DNA from: Meiothermus sp. Pnk-1
Lineage (GTDB): Bacteria; Deinococcota; Deinococci; Deinococcales; Thermaceae
DNA length: 64,000 nt
Direction: 5' to 3'
Assembly: GCF_003226535.1 (NCBI RefSeq)
Contig: NZ_QKOB01000007.1
Span: 1-64,000 of the forward strand
A program made the translations under genes and the position numbers. This document shows positions 22,090-30,493 of the stretch, one piece after another. The notes beneath the pieces are model-generated. The model was given only the letters and a program-made list of their open reading frames with translations, made no database searches and had not been told where the DNA came from. Position 1 is the stretch's first letter. Each line of letters starts with the position of its first letter.

Positions 22090-23015
22090 CAGTCCCTCTC
22101 CAGCGGCAACAGTCGCGTGATGAACGAGTATAGCAGGCTGATCCCCACCATCACCATCACCGCTAGGGCCGCCGCCTCGCCGGTGTCGAAGAACTTGAAG
22201 GCGATGCGGTAGAGGTACAGCGACAGCAACTGGGTAGTGGTCCCCGGCCCCCCGCCGGTGAGGATGAAGACGTGGTCGAAGACCCGCAGCACGTCGGCCA
22301 GGCGGAAGAAGAGGATCAGCAGTAGTAGGGGCCTCAGGTAGGGCAGCTCGATGTGCCAGAACTGGCTCCAGGAGGTAGCGCCGTCCACCTGGGCGGCCTC
22401 CACCGACTCCCTGGGCACCGTCTGGAGCCCGGCGAAGAGCACCAGGTACACGAAGGGCGTCCACTGCCAGATGTCCACGCTGGCCACGGCGAGCATGGCC
22501 GTGTAGGGCTGGCCCAGCCAGTTGATCTCCTGGTGAATCCAGCCCGCCATGATCAGCAGGTGGTTCAGCACCCCGTAGTTGGGGGCATAGATCAGGCGGA
22601 AGATCACCCCCACCGCCACCGGCGGGATGACGATGGGGGTGATCGCCAGCAGGTACAGCACCAGCTTGAGCCAGCTCGAGCGCACCGTGCGGTGCACCAG
22701 CAGCGCCAGCAACAAGCCCAGCACGATCTCTAAGGGCAGCACGATTGCCGCGTAGATGGCCGTCTGCTTGAGAGAGGCGTACAGCAGGGGGTTCTCGAGG
22801 CTGCTCTGGTAGTTCAAAAGGCCCACGAACTTCCCCCCACGGGTAGCCGTGACCGACTGCACCAAGGCCACCGCGAAGGGATAGGTGACGACGCAGAAAA
22901 TCACCCCCAGCACCGGGAAGAGCATCCAGTACGCTAGGCGCTCCTGGCGGCTGAGGCCCCCGCGCCCCCCTTTGCGGGGGAGCGCGGGATGCATTGAGTC
23001 ACCGAGGTTGGCCAT
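22089..23015 (-). CDS. ABC sugar permease, MalF type
   Basis: A 308-residue permease with six hydrophobic segments and an EAA motif at VEAAQVDGATSWSQFWHIELP. The cytoplasmic N-terminus is short and polar (MANLGDSMHPALPRKGGRGG). It starts five bases after the binding-protein gene ends and is translationally coupled to the second permease. CUT1 permeases of this type import mono- or oligosaccharides and polyols; the inositol assignment comes from the surrounding iol genes. Confidence 0.93.
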   Translation of the reverse strand: MANLGDSMHPALPRKGGRGGLSRQERLAYWMLFPVLGVIFCVVTYPFAVALVQSVTATRGGKFVGLLNYQSSLENPLLYASLKQTAIYAAIVLPLEIVLGLLLALLVHRTVRSSWLKLVLYLLAITPIVIPPVAVGVIFRLIYAPNYGVLNHLLIMAGWIHQEINWLGQPYTAMLAVASVDIWQWTPFVYLVLFAGLQTVPRESVEAAQVDGATSWSQFWHIELPYLRPLLLLILFFRLADVLRVFDHVFILTGGGPGTTTQLLSLYLYRIAFKFFDTGEAAALAVMVMVGISLLYSFITRLLPLERD

Positions 23016-23019
23016 CGCC

Positions 23020-24309
23020 TCAGTACCCGGCCTTCTTCATGATGGCGTCGATCTCGCTACAAGCTTTCTGCATGGCCTGCTCGGCGGTCTGCTGCCCGGC
23101 CAGGGCGGCGTTGAGGTTGGTGCCAATGGAGGTCTCCACCGCGTTCCACTGGTCGGTGCGGGGCCGCCAGTTGGGCCCGGAGGCCAGCGAGTCGGCTAGG
23201 GCGGCGAAGTAGGCATGCTTCTGGCTCATTGCCGGGTCTTTGAGGATGCTCAGGCGCGAGGGGATGCCCCCGGCATCGACATAGGCCTTCTGGGTGCTGG
23301 GCGAAATCAGCCACTTGATGAAGTCGGCGGAGGCCTTGGCGTTGGGCGAGCCCTTGGGGATGACCAAAAGCCAGTTGCCCATCATGCCCCGGCCCGGCTG
23401 CCCGTTGGGGCCCCCGGGCATTTTGATGTAGGCCAACTTGCCGATGGTCTTGGAGACTTTGGGGTTTTCGGTAAAGCCCGTGACCTCGCCGGGCCAGATG
23501 GTCGACTGATGGCCCTGGCCGGTCATCAACAAGCGCGAGCGGTCGGCAGCGTCGGTGTTCTCCGGTCCGCTCTGGGCCACGGCCTTTAGGTCCTTGACCA
23601 GGAAGTTGGCGGCCCGCACGGCGTTGGCCGAGGTCAGGGTGCACTTCCAGTTGTTGTCGAAAACATCCCCGCCGAAAGACCACAAGATGGGCAGCCAGTC
23701 GGCCACGATGGGGTTGGTGGCCGCGCCGCGGATCACGTAGCCGGCGTAGCCCGGCTTGTTGAGCCGCCTGGCGGTGTTGAGCACGTCCGTCCAGGTGCGG
23801 GGGGCAGCGGAGTTGTCCTTGCGGTAGGTGAACAGCTCCACGTTGCCCACGATGGTCATGCCGTAAAGGCGCCTTTGCTTGTTCCTCTCTGAAGGGGGAA
23901 CCGGCCCTTTGGGAGGAGGCCAGGTGCCCACGTCGTAGACCACTGAAGGGATGTCCGGATCACGGGTGAAGCCCAGCGCATCGAGCGGCTCGAGCCAACC
24001 TTCGGTGCCGAACTTAGGCATCCAAGGATCGTCGATCATAGCCATGTCGATGGTCTGACCCCCAGCCTGGAACGTCGTCACCAGCTTTTCGTAGAGTTGC
24101 GGATAGGGGCTTTCGACGATCTCGAGCTTGATCCCGGTCTCCTTCTCGTACATCGGAGCCACCGCCTTTAGACCCAAATCCTCGTCCCCCGCCACCGCAG
24201 CGATCACCAGCTTGGCAGGCTTAGCCCCCTGGCCTTGTCCCAGCATTAAACTCAGACCCAAAAGTCCTAGAATAGCTAATAGCCCCAATACTTTCGCCCT
24301 ATACTGCAT
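23020..24309 (-). CDS. Extracellular sugar-binding protein (probable inositol receptor)
   Basis: A 429-residue family 1 solute-binding protein. It has a basic start and hydrophobic signal peptide (LGLLAILGLLGLSLMLG), then LVIAAVAGDEDLGLKAVAPMYEKETGIKLEIVE and a conserved WPGEVTGF region. ATG 24309 follows GAGGAGGTGGAC, an excellent ribosome binding site, so the 31-residue upstream extension is rejected. A consensus promoter lies 73 bases ahead. It is the first gene of the transporter-iolI transcript. Confidence 0.92.
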   Translation of the reverse strand: MQYRAKVLGLLAILGLLGLSLMLGQGQGAKPAKLVIAAVAGDEDLGLKAVAPMYEKETGIKLEIVESPYPQLYEKLVTTFQAGGQTIDMAMIDDPWMPKFGTEGWLEPLDALGFTRDPDIPSVVYDVGTWPPPKGPVPPSERNKQRRLYGMTIVGNVELFTYRKDNSAAPRTWTDVLNTARRLNKPGYAGYVIRGAATNPIVADWLPILWSFGGDVFDNNWKCTLTSANAVRAANFLVKDLKAVAQSGPENTDAADRSRLLMTGQGHQSTIWPGEVTGFTENPKVSKTIGKLAYIKMPGGPNGQPGRGMMGNWLLVIPKGSPNAKASADFIKWLISPSTQKAYVDAGGIPSRLSILKDPAMSQKHAYFAALADSLASGPNWRPRTDQWNAVETSIGTNLNAALAGQQTAEQAMQKACSEIDAIMKKAGY

Positions 24310-24363
24310 GTCCACCTCCTCAAAAGCGCACTGGTGACGACAACGCATCAAAGAGGTTTGATG

Positions 24364-24410
24364 TTTCGTTGTTGTTTCGATATTATATTTATTCGAAATC
24401 AAAATGTCAA
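24364..24410 (-). promoter_or_regulatory. Consensus promoter of the inositol transporter operon with operator half-sites
   Basis: On the minus strand TTGACA (24410-24405) and TATAAT (24387-24382) are both perfect and separated by 17 bases. TTTCG occurs on the plus strand at 24364-24368 and 24375-24379, direct repeats 11 bases apart, and ATTCGAAAT spans 24391-24399 between the boxes. A promoter this strong is presumably held by a repressor; the same half-site and 11-base period occur ahead of iolD. Confidence 0.85.
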
Positions 24411-24486
24411 CTTAGGCTTTTCTCAAGTAAATACTCAGATATCGTTGAAAAGCCAAAGATTGACCCTCAAATAGAAAGGTCTCGAG

Positions 24487-24501
24487 GTTTCGAATCGAAA
24501 C
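24487..24501. promoter_or_regulatory. Perfect palindromic CGAAA operator-like site
   Basis: GTTTCGAATCGAAAC is a perfect inverted repeat (six-base arms, three-base centre) built of the same CGAAA half-sites seen near both iol promoters. It lies about 77 bases upstream of the transporter promoter and ten bases downstream of the gpsA stop codon, so it could serve as a distal operator. Confidence 0.55.
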
Positions 24502-24510
24502 TAGCGAGTT

Positions 24511-25488
24511 CTACTCCGGCTTGGCCTCTCTTCCCATCAACTCGGATAGCTCCTGCCGGGGGTCCGCCCCCTCGTAGATGACCTGATACACCGACTCGGT
24601 GATGGGCAGTTCGGCCTCGGTTTGCTTGCCCCAGGCATGCAGCGCCTTGACCGTGTAGATGCCCTCCACGGCTTGCTTCTGGGCCTCGAGGTCGGCCAAG
24701 CTGACCCCTTGGACGATCCTCTCGCCCGCCCCGCGGTTCCTCGAGTGGGGGCTGGTGGCCGTGGCCACCAGGTCGCCCAGCCCGGAAAGCCCGTAGAAGG
24801 TCTCGGCCTCGGCCCCCTGGGCCACGCCAAACCTCACGATCTCGCGCAAGCCGCGGGTCACCAGGGCAGCCCTGGCGTTATCGCCCAGCCGCAACCCGTC
24901 CGACATCCCGGCGGCCAGGGCGATCACGTTCTTGAGCGCCCCGCCCAGCTCCACCCCGATCAGGTCGTCGCTGGTATAGACCCGGAAGCTGGGGCCGGCG
25001 AAGACCTGCTGCACCAGCCGCGCCAGCCCCTCCTCTGCCGCAGCGGCCACGGCGGCGGCGGGCAGGAAACGCCCCACCTCCTCGGCGTGGTTAGGGCCGG
25101 AGAGGGCCGCCACCCGCGAAACTCCGGTGATCTCGCGGATCACCTGGGTCATGCGCAACAGGCCGCCTTCGCTGTACTCGAGGCTCTTGACCGCGGAGAC
25201 ATAAGCCGGGGCCAGGGGAAGCGCGGCCAGGGTAGCGCGCAAGCCTTTGGAGGGGATGGCCACCACCGCAAGCTCGGCCTCCCAGAGGGCTTCCTGGGGA
25301 TCGGCGGTGGGCCGGATCGCCGGGGGCAGGACTACCCCCGGCAGGTAATCGCGGTTTTCCCGCATCGCCACCAAGGCTTCGGCCTGCTCGGCCCGCCGGG
25401 CCCACAGCGCAACCTCGTTCCCGCGGCTGGCGGCGAGAACGGCCAGCGCGGTACCCCAGGCTCCCGCACCAAGGACAGCGATCTTCAT
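24511..25488 (-). CDS. gpsA: Glycerol-3-phosphate dehydrogenase [NAD(P)+]
   Basis: A 325-residue enzyme reducing dihydroxyacetone phosphate to sn-glycerol 3-phosphate for phospholipid synthesis. The N-terminus MKIAVLGAGAWGTALA is the cofactor fold. SGPNHAEEVGRFLPAA and GVELGGALKNVIALAAGM (catalytic Lys) are conserved, as is FYGLSGLGDLVATATSPHSRNR. It follows the SpoIIM-like gene by six bases, suggesting co-transcription. Length and motifs fit GpsA throughout. Confidence 0.96.
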   Translation of the reverse strand: MKIAVLGAGAWGTALAVLAASRGNEVALWARRAEQAEALVAMRENRDYLPGVVLPPAIRPTADPQEALWEAELAVVAIPSKGLRATLAALPLAPAYVSAVKSLEYSEGGLLRMTQVIREITGVSRVAALSGPNHAEEVGRFLPAAAVAAAAEEGLARLVQQVFAGPSFRVYTSDDLIGVELGGALKNVIALAAGMSDGLRLGDNARAALVTRGLREIVRFGVAQGAEAETFYGLSGLGDLVATATSPHSRNRGAGERIVQGVSLADLEAQKQAVEGIYTVKALHAWGKQTEAELPITESVYQVIYEGADPRQELSELMGREAKPE

Positions 25489-25494
25489 GGCCTA

Positions 25495-26541
25495 TCAGCG
25501 CATCAGGTAAATCAGCGAATACGACTCGTAGAAAGCCCCCACTACCAAGAAGAAAGCCCCCAGGTAGACGGTGAGCGCCAGGGCCCGGAAGCCCGCCCCA
25601 TACCCCTCGCGCCGCAGCACCTTGGAAAGCAGCACCATTCCGCCAAACGTCACCAGGATATACGCCTGCAGTTCGATGAGCAGGGTGGGGACGTGGAAGA
25701 GATAACGGCCCGCGGGAAAGAGCGCGGGGGACAAGGCCAGGCCGAAGAAGAAATAGCGCAGGCCGTTGAGCAGCAGCGCCGGGATACCCAAAGCCAGCGC
25801 CGGAAGGGCCGTGGTGAGCAAAAGACCCCGGGTGAAGTTCCAGAAAAAGATGATCAGGGCGACCTCGAGCGGCCCCGCCGTGAGCAGCCCGCCCAGGCCC
25901 ACCTGTTGCAAAGCCCCCCCGACCAACTTTTGCACCAGCATGGCCACCTGGGGGGAGGCGTAGGCGGTGAAGGAGCCCAGCACGAAAAGGCCATACAGCC
26001 CTATGTTGATGCCCAGATAGAGCCTGCCGTACTGCCGCACCAAGGCCCAGCCCTCCTGCCACAGGCCACGCAGCCTGCCAGGCAAAAACAGTAGCGCCAG
26101 CCACAGCAGGGAAAGCCCTAGGAAGGCCCACCAGGCCAGCGGGCTCGAGGTCCAAGCGGGGATCAGGCTGGCGTCCGAGACCCAGCCAATCCCAACCACC
26201 CGGTCCCCCCGCAGCGAGACCTGTACGTTGCCCCCCTGCCCCCCCACGGCGGCGGGGAAGCGGACCACCGTGGTGCCGTCGGGGTTTTGGGCAAGCTCGG
26301 GTTGGTCGAGGTTGATCTCGAGCCCTCCCGGTACCGGGGAGAAGGCCAAGGCCCGCTCGAGGATCCTGAGCTGTTCGTCCAGCGGCTTGCCGATGGCCTG
26401 GGCCGGATCGGTGTTGTATTTGCCGGCCTGCCAGTCCCGCACCGCCTGGCGGGCCTGCTCGAGGGCGGCCCCCTGGGCCAGGGCGGGGAACGTACCCAAG
26501 ATCAGCACGGCCATGACGGCTAAGCAGGTGAAGAGGGTCAA
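25495..26541 (-). CDS. SpoIIM-like integral membrane protein
   Basis: About 349 residues. A signal-like hydrophobic start (TLFTCLAVMAVLILGTFPAL) is followed by a soluble part of ~100 residues with VQVSLRGDRVVGIGWV. Five or more membrane segments follow in a pattern resembling the SpoIIM/DUF95 family: NIGLYGLFVLGSFTAYAS, LIIFFWNFTRGLLLT, then VPTLLIELQAYILV. TTG 26541 gives a natural signal sequence and ATG 26514 is the alternative. The frame further upstream to 26676 runs through intergenic repeat and is unlikely coding. Function in this lineage is unknown; it is probably co-transcribed with gpsA. Confidence 0.72.
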   Translation of the reverse strand: MTLFTCLAVMAVLILGTFPALAQGAALEQARQAVRDWQAGKYNTDPAQAIGKPLDEQLRILERALAFSPVPGGLEINLDQPELAQNPDGTTVVRFPAAVGGQGGNVQVSLRGDRVVGIGWVSDASLIPAWTSSPLAWWAFLGLSLLWLALLFLPGRLRGLWQEGWALVRQYGRLYLGINIGLYGLFVLGSFTAYASPQVAMLVQKLVGGALQQVGLGGLLTAGPLEVALIIFFWNFTRGLLLTTALPALALGIPALLLNGLRYFFFGLALSPALFPAGRYLFHVPTLLIELQAYILVTFGGMVLLSKVLRREGYGAGFRALALTVYLGAFFLVVGAFYESYSLIYLMR

Positions 26542-26635
26542 ACGTCCTACGTCGAACGTCCTACGTAGTGGGCTCGAGCAACCTTGGGCATAGGGCGTGA
26601 ACCGTACGACGTTCGCCTTTCGACTTTTGGCTCTC
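26541..26635. repeat. Dispersed CGTA/TACG-rich intergenic repeat (copy 2)
   Basis: The spacer between pyrE and the SpoIIM-like gene contains GTCCTACGTCGAACGTCCTA and ACCGTACGACGTTCGCC. These are CGTA/TACG-rich words like those at 8.3, 10.7 and 62.1 kb. It runs through the extended open frame of the membrane protein, which is why that extension is not accepted. Confidence 0.55.
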
Positions 26636-26642
26636 GACATAC

Positions 26643-27194
26643 TCACACTTCCTGCAAGGGTACCCCGGCCCGGCACAAGGGACAGTCCGCCGCGTCATAT
26701 GTGGGGAACTCGAGGGCGGTGAGGGCCCGCAAGGGCACGCCGAAGTCGGCTTGGCCCCCGCTCCGGTCCACAATCGCGCCTACCGCGACGCACTCTGCCC
26801 CCCTGGCCCTAGCCGCCGCTATGGCCCGCTTTAGCGAACCTCCGGTGGTGATCACATCCTCGACAGCCAAAAACTTCTCGCCCGGATGGATGGTGAGCCC
26901 CTCGCGCACGTACATTCCACCCTGGGGTTCCTTCTCGGCAAAGAGGGCCCGACCTCCCAGGTACTTGGCGGTGACGAAAGCCAACACCACCCCGCCCATG
27001 GCCGGGCCGATCACGAAATCCACCTCCAGATCCTCGAATAGCCCGGCGATTCCCTCCCCCACCGCCTCGGCATACAGCGGGTGCTGCAGGAGGGTGGTGG
27101 ATTGCAAGAACATGGGGGAGTGGCGGCCTGAACGTAAGAGAAAGTGGCCCTCGAGCAGGGCTCCGGTCTCGCGGTACATCTGCAGAACGTCCAC
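26643..27194 (-). CDS. pyrE: Orotate phosphoribosyltransferase
   Basis: A 183-residue transferase converting orotate and PRPP to OMP in pyrimidine synthesis. The PRPP-binding motif is FLAVEDVITTGGSLKRAI, and the flexible loop is around AEKEPQGGMYVREG. The C-terminus holds CPLCRAGVPLQEV, a Cys pair seen in related PyrE proteins. GTG 27194 (MDVLQMYRETG) is chosen because it gives the family N-terminus; the frame extends 14 codons further. It lies 45 bases downstream of pyrF, which supplies the next enzyme. Confidence 0.94.
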   Translation of the reverse strand: MDVLQMYRETGALLEGHFLLRSGRHSPMFLQSTTLLQHPLYAEAVGEGIAGLFEDLEVDFVIGPAMGGVVLAFVTAKYLGGRALFAEKEPQGGMYVREGLTIHPGEKFLAVEDVITTGGSLKRAIAAARARGAECVAVGAIVDRSGGQADFGVPLRALTALEFPTYDAADCPLCRAGVPLQEV

Positions 27195-27239
27195 CTCTCC
27201 TATGCTACCCGGCAGGATGCCTCGCGGCAAAACCAAGGC

Positions 27240-28019
27240 TCACGCCAGCGCTTTCAGGTAGGCATCGGCCTGGGAGCACGCCGCCTGGATGTCCGGCTTG
27301 CCCCCAGGGTAGTAAAGCGACCGGCTGGCCGAGTTCAGTAGGCCCGCGCCGCTCACGGGGGTACCCCCCTGGGCCCCCAGGCCGGGGAGCAGGAGAAGCG
27401 AGTGGGGCAGCGCAGAGCGCAGTTCGCTCACCTGCTCGGGGTAGGTCGCCCCGACCACCGCCCCCACCCGGCTCCACTGGCCCACCCGATAGCGCTCGGC
27501 CTGCCGGTGGAGCCACGCCGCGACCGCCTGGTAGAGCTTCTTTTCCCCTACGAGGAGGTCCTGGAACAGCCCCGCGCCGGGGTTCGAGGTCTTGACCAGG
27601 ACGAACACCGCCCCCCCCGACCGCGCGGCGGCCCGGAAGAAAGGCTCCATAGCGTCCTCCCCCAGGTAGGGGTTTACGGTGAGGGCCGAACCGGGGTAGG
27701 CCTCGAGGTAGGCCCGGGCATAGGCTTCGGCGGTGGAGCCGATGTCGCCGCGCTTGGCGTCCACGATCACCGGCACCGCCATCACCCGGGCCCCCGCGAT
27801 CAGCTCGTGCAGCAAGGCGAACCCCTCTGGCCCCAAAGCCTCGAAGAAGGCGGCCTGGAACTTGACGGCGGCAATCCTCCCGGCCAAAGCCTCCATCAGC
27901 TCGAGGGTATAGGAGCGAATCGCGGCGATTGGCTCGGCGGGGTGTAGCTCAGGCCGCGGGTCCACCCCTAGAACCAACGGGGGACGGCCCTCGATCTCCA
28001 GAACGAAGTCGCAGCTCAT
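27240..28019 (-). CDS. pyrF: Orotidine 5'-phosphate decarboxylase, type 2
   Basis: A 259-residue decarboxylase making UMP from OMP. The catalytic signature is [18 protein letters not shown], with [12 protein letters not shown] upstream and [13 protein letters not shown] near the C-terminus binding the phosphate. This arrangement marks the longer type 2 PyrF found in actinobacteria, Deinococcus-Thermus and others. It precedes pyrE on the same strand and is divergent from the Wzz-like gene, whose start is 61 bases away. Confidence 0.95.
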   Translation of the reverse strand: MSCDFVLEIEGRPPLVLGVDPRPELHPAEPIAAIRSYTLELMEALAGRIAAVKFQAAFFEALGPEGFALLHELIAGARVMAVPVIVDAKRGDIGSTAEAYARAYLEAYPGSALTVNPYLGEDAMEPFFRAAARSGGAVFVLVKTSNPGAGLFQDLLVGEKKLYQAVAAWLHRQAERYRVGQWSRVGAVVGATYPEQVSELRSALPHSLLLLPGLGAQGGTPVSGAGLLNSASRSLYYPGGKPDIQAACSQADAYLKALA

Positions 28020-28068
28020 CCCCCTAAGCCTACACGCTCAGCCCAACCCCATCCTCAGGAATCTTGTG

Positions 28069-28074
28069 TACGAT
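28069..28074 (+). promoter_or_regulatory. -10 box for a leaderless wzz transcript
   Basis: TACGAT is followed after only six bases by the GTG start at 28081, the spacing expected if transcription begins at or just before the start codon. No Shine-Dalgarno is present and no convincing -35 hexamer was found. Confidence 0.45.
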
Positions 28075-28080
28075 AGGGCC

Positions 28081-29052
28081 GTGAACGAGACCGCCCAAGG
28101 ACAAGACGAAATCTCCCTGCGCGATCTGTACCTGGTGCTCAAGCGCAACGCCCGGACTATCCTCGCCGTCCCGCTGGGAGCTGCCCTGGTCACCTTCGCC
28201 ATCAGCACGATCCTCCCCAAAACCTACCGCAGCCAGGTCAACCTCAGCCTCTCGGTAACCAGCCAGCAACAGCTCTCCGGCCAGATCCTGGCCAACCTGC
28301 CCTCGCTGAGCGGGCTGGCGGGCTCTTTCCAAGACCTGCTGGCGACCCGGGAGCTGGCCCAAACCCTCGGCGTGGCCAACCCCGCCTCGCGCTACCAGGC
28401 CAAGTTCGACGATAAGACCGGCGTCTGGAAGCTCTCGGCCAAGGGCTCGAGCCCCGAGGAGGCCAAGCGCGCCGCCGAAAAGCTCCTCGCCACCGCCCGC
28501 GATTTTCTGGAGGGCCGGCTGACCCAGACGGTAAACAGCAACCTGGCCGCTTTGCTGGCCCAAGCGCGCATCGACGCCGAGGGCGCCCAGCTCGGCCTCC
28601 AGGAGATCAAAAAAGCCCTGGCCAACACCTCCCCTACCGCAGGCGCCGACGCCGCGGTGGCCGCAGCGCTGGAGTCGCAAGGGGTGAACCCCTTGGTGGC
28701 CCGCGCGTCTAGCCCAGCCTACGCCTCGCTCAAGCTGCAGGAAGCCAACCTGCGCTCCCAGCTGGCCCAGGCCCAAGCCCGGATCGAGACCTACTCGCGG
28801 CTCGCCCAAAACCCCCAGGAGATCCGCGCCCTGGTCGGCCAGGCCATACAGATCCAGATCCTAATCCCCCCGACTGAGCCCCTGCGCCCGGCCTCGCCCA
28901 AACCCCTGCTCTACGCCGCGATCGCCGCCGCGCTGGGGCTGTTCCTGGGGGTGTTTTGGGCCTTTTTGGCAGAAGCCTTGGCGCCGGGCAGGCCCGAAGC
29001 GGAGGCGGCGCATACTCCCCCATCCGTCAAGGAGACCGTGCGCTTGCCCTGA
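28081..29052 (+). CDS. Wzz-type polysaccharide chain-length protein
   Basis: A 323-residue membrane protein of the chain-length determinant family. It begins ISLRDLYLVLKRNARTILAV with the first membrane segment at ~25-45. A long extracytoplasmic helical region follows, with a second membrane segment (LLYAAIAAALGLFLGVFWAFL) near residue 285-305 and the Pro-rich motif LIPPTEPLRPASPK just before it. Such proteins set polymer length in Wzy-dependent pathways. There is no tyrosine kinase domain. The Wzx/Wzy locus it may serve lies about 16 kb downstream. GTG 28081 is preferred over an upstream GTG at 28066. Confidence 0.85.
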   Translation: MNETAQGQDEISLRDLYLVLKRNARTILAVPLGAALVTFAISTILPKTYRSQVNLSLSVTSQQQLSGQILANLPSLSGLAGSFQDLLATRELAQTLGVANPASRYQAKFDDKTGVWKLSAKGSSPEEAKRAAEKLLATARDFLEGRLTQTVNSNLAALLAQARIDAEGAQLGLQEIKKALANTSPTAGADAAVAAALESQGVNPLVARASSPAYASLKLQEANLRSQLAQAQARIETYSRLAQNPQEIRALVGQAIQIQILIPPTEPLRPASPKPLLYAAIAAALGLFLGVFWAFLAEALAPGRPEAEAAHTPPSVKETVRLP

Positions 29053-29066
29053 GAAAAGCTCCCGGT

Positions 29067-29486
29067 TTAGACCAGCCGGGCTTCCAAAACGATCTCCGGC
29101 ACCGCGGCCAGCGCCTTGGAGATGGGGCATCCGGCTTTGGCCTGCTCGGCCAGCTGGCGAAACTTGGCCTCATCCAGCCCGGGCACTTTCCCCTCGAGGT
29201 GGAGCTCGATCTTGGTAATGGCAGGACCTTCGCCCAGGTGAACCTTGGCCGTGCAGTCGAGCCGCTCGGCGGGGGTCTGGTTGTTGGCCAGAAGCGCCGA
29301 GAGGAACATGGCATAGCAACCGGCGTGGGCCGCCGCGATCAGCTCCTCGGGGTTGGTCCCGGGTTCATCCTCGAAGCGCATCCGGTAGGTGTAGGGCCCC
29401 TCCCACGCCCCGCTGCCCAGTTTCAGACGTCCCTTACCCTCGCGGAGGGTCCCCTGCCAGGTGGCTTCGGCTGAGCGTATAGGCAT
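29067..29486 (-). CDS. OsmC-family organic hydroperoxide reductase
   Basis: A 139-residue OsmC/Ohr-superfamily protein. The two redox Cys are visible in AAHAGCYAMFLSALL and KAGCPISKALAAV, and TNPEELIAAAHAGC is the OsmC (rather than Ohr) form of the first motif. These enzymes reduce organic and lipid hydroperoxides with thiols. ATG 29486 gives the typical MPIRSAEATW start, so the longer upstream frame is rejected. It converges with the Wzz-like gene (14 bases apart). Confidence 0.93.
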   Translation of the reverse strand: MPIRSAEATWQGTLREGKGRLKLGSGAWEGPYTYRMRFEDEPGTNPEELIAAAHAGCYAMFLSALLANNQTPAERLDCTAKVHLGEGPAITKIELHLEGKVPGLDEAKFRQLAEQAKAGCPISKALAAVPEIVLEARLV

Positions 29487-29552
29487 ACGTTTCCCCCTTC
29501 GGCCCTCACCATACCCCCCCCGCAGCGGGGGCGGCTGTGAGGCTGCTTGCAA

Positions 29553-30413
29553 ATGGGCGAGCCCCCGCCAGACAATGGGGAGGTGCTGGCCTTTTTGTTC
29601 GTGGACGGACTGGGGCTGAGCGATGACCCCCGCAGCCCGCTCCAGACCCTCGAGCTGCCCACCCTGCGATGGCTGACCCGCGGCTTTTCGCGCCAGCCTT
29701 TTGTTGCCGCCCCGACCAGGGCTTACCGGGTGCTGGACGCCACGCTCGGGGTCGAGGGACTGCCCCAGTCGGGTACCGGGCAGACCACGCTCCTCACCGG
29801 CACCAACGCCGCCCGGTGGCTGGGCTACCACCAAGGCCCACACCCTTTACGCCGCTTACAAGATCTGCTGCGCGAAGAGAGCTTGCAGGTGTGGAGCCAG
29901 GCCAGGGGCCTCGAGGTCCTCCACGCCAACGGCTACCGCCAGGAGTACCTGGAGCGGGTCCAGACCTCGCGGCGCAACCTGCTCTCGGCCTTCGCCTACG
30001 CGGCCCGCTCGGCGGGGCTTGAGCTGCGCTCGCTCGAAGACCCCCTGGCCATCGCCCCCGCCTTCTGGGACGAGCCGGAGAAAGCCGGGGAGCGGCTGGC
30101 CCAGCTGGCCGAGCGACACGACTGGGTGGTGCTCGAGTACTGGGCGCTAGACTACTTCGCCCACCGCGAGCCCCACCTGTTGCCCGAGCGCCTCCTCGAG
30201 CTGGACCGGTTTTTGCGGGGCTGGCTCGAGGCCAACCCCTCCGCCACGCTTCTGCTGACCTCCGACCACGGCAACGCGGAAGAACCCTGGCACCCCCAGC
30301 ACACCCGCAACCCGGTCCCCCTGATCGTGGTCGGCCCCCTGGCCGCTACGCTCCCGCCCATGTCGAGCCTGACCGACGTGGCGCCTTGGGTTCGCGCGGT
30401 GTTGGGGAAGTAG
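29553..30413 (+). CDS. Alkaline-phosphatase-fold metalloenzyme
   Basis: About 286 residues with features of the phosphopentomutase/phosphoglycerate-mutase metalloenzyme superfamily. An early FLFVDGLGLSDD places the first metal-binding Asp, SGTGQTTLLTG stands at the nucleophile position, and LTSDHGNAEEPWHPQHTRNPVP supplies later ligands. It is shorter than PGM or PPM, lacking their large inserted domain. TTG 29547, ATG 29553 and GTG 29583 are all possible starts. The substrate is unknown; it is divergent from the OsmC gene. Confidence 0.82.
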   Translation: MGEPPPDNGEVLAFLFVDGLGLSDDPRSPLQTLELPTLRWLTRGFSRQPFVAAPTRAYRVLDATLGVEGLPQSGTGQTTLLTGTNAARWLGYHQGPHPLRRLQDLLREESLQVWSQARGLEVLHANGYRQEYLERVQTSRRNLLSAFAYAARSAGLELRSLEDPLAIAPAFWDEPEKAGERLAQLAERHDWVVLEYWALDYFAHREPHLLPERLLELDRFLRGWLEANPSATLLLTSDHGNAEEPWHPQHTRNPVPLIVVGPLAATLPPMSSLTDVAPWVRAVLGK

Positions 30414-30493
30414 GCGCAGGGTTTGCGGTCGCTCGAGCGCCCCCCAACAGCCCCCATCGGCATGGGACGTGCGACCTTTCGGCGTTTTGCGCT

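Noticed and set aside
24622-26094. 490-codon plus-strand frame opposite gpsA and the SpoIIM-like gene
   Set aside because: The composition (Gln, His, Gly, Arg) is that of an antisense frame; both genes below it have clear families.
26542-26676. N-terminal extension of the SpoIIM-like protein
   Set aside because: It translates the dispersed intergenic repeat and ends in pyrE; a signal peptide starts at TTG 26541.
30440-30470. Short stem CCCAT/ATGGG between convergent genes as terminator
   Set aside because: The stem has only five pairs and no T-tract.
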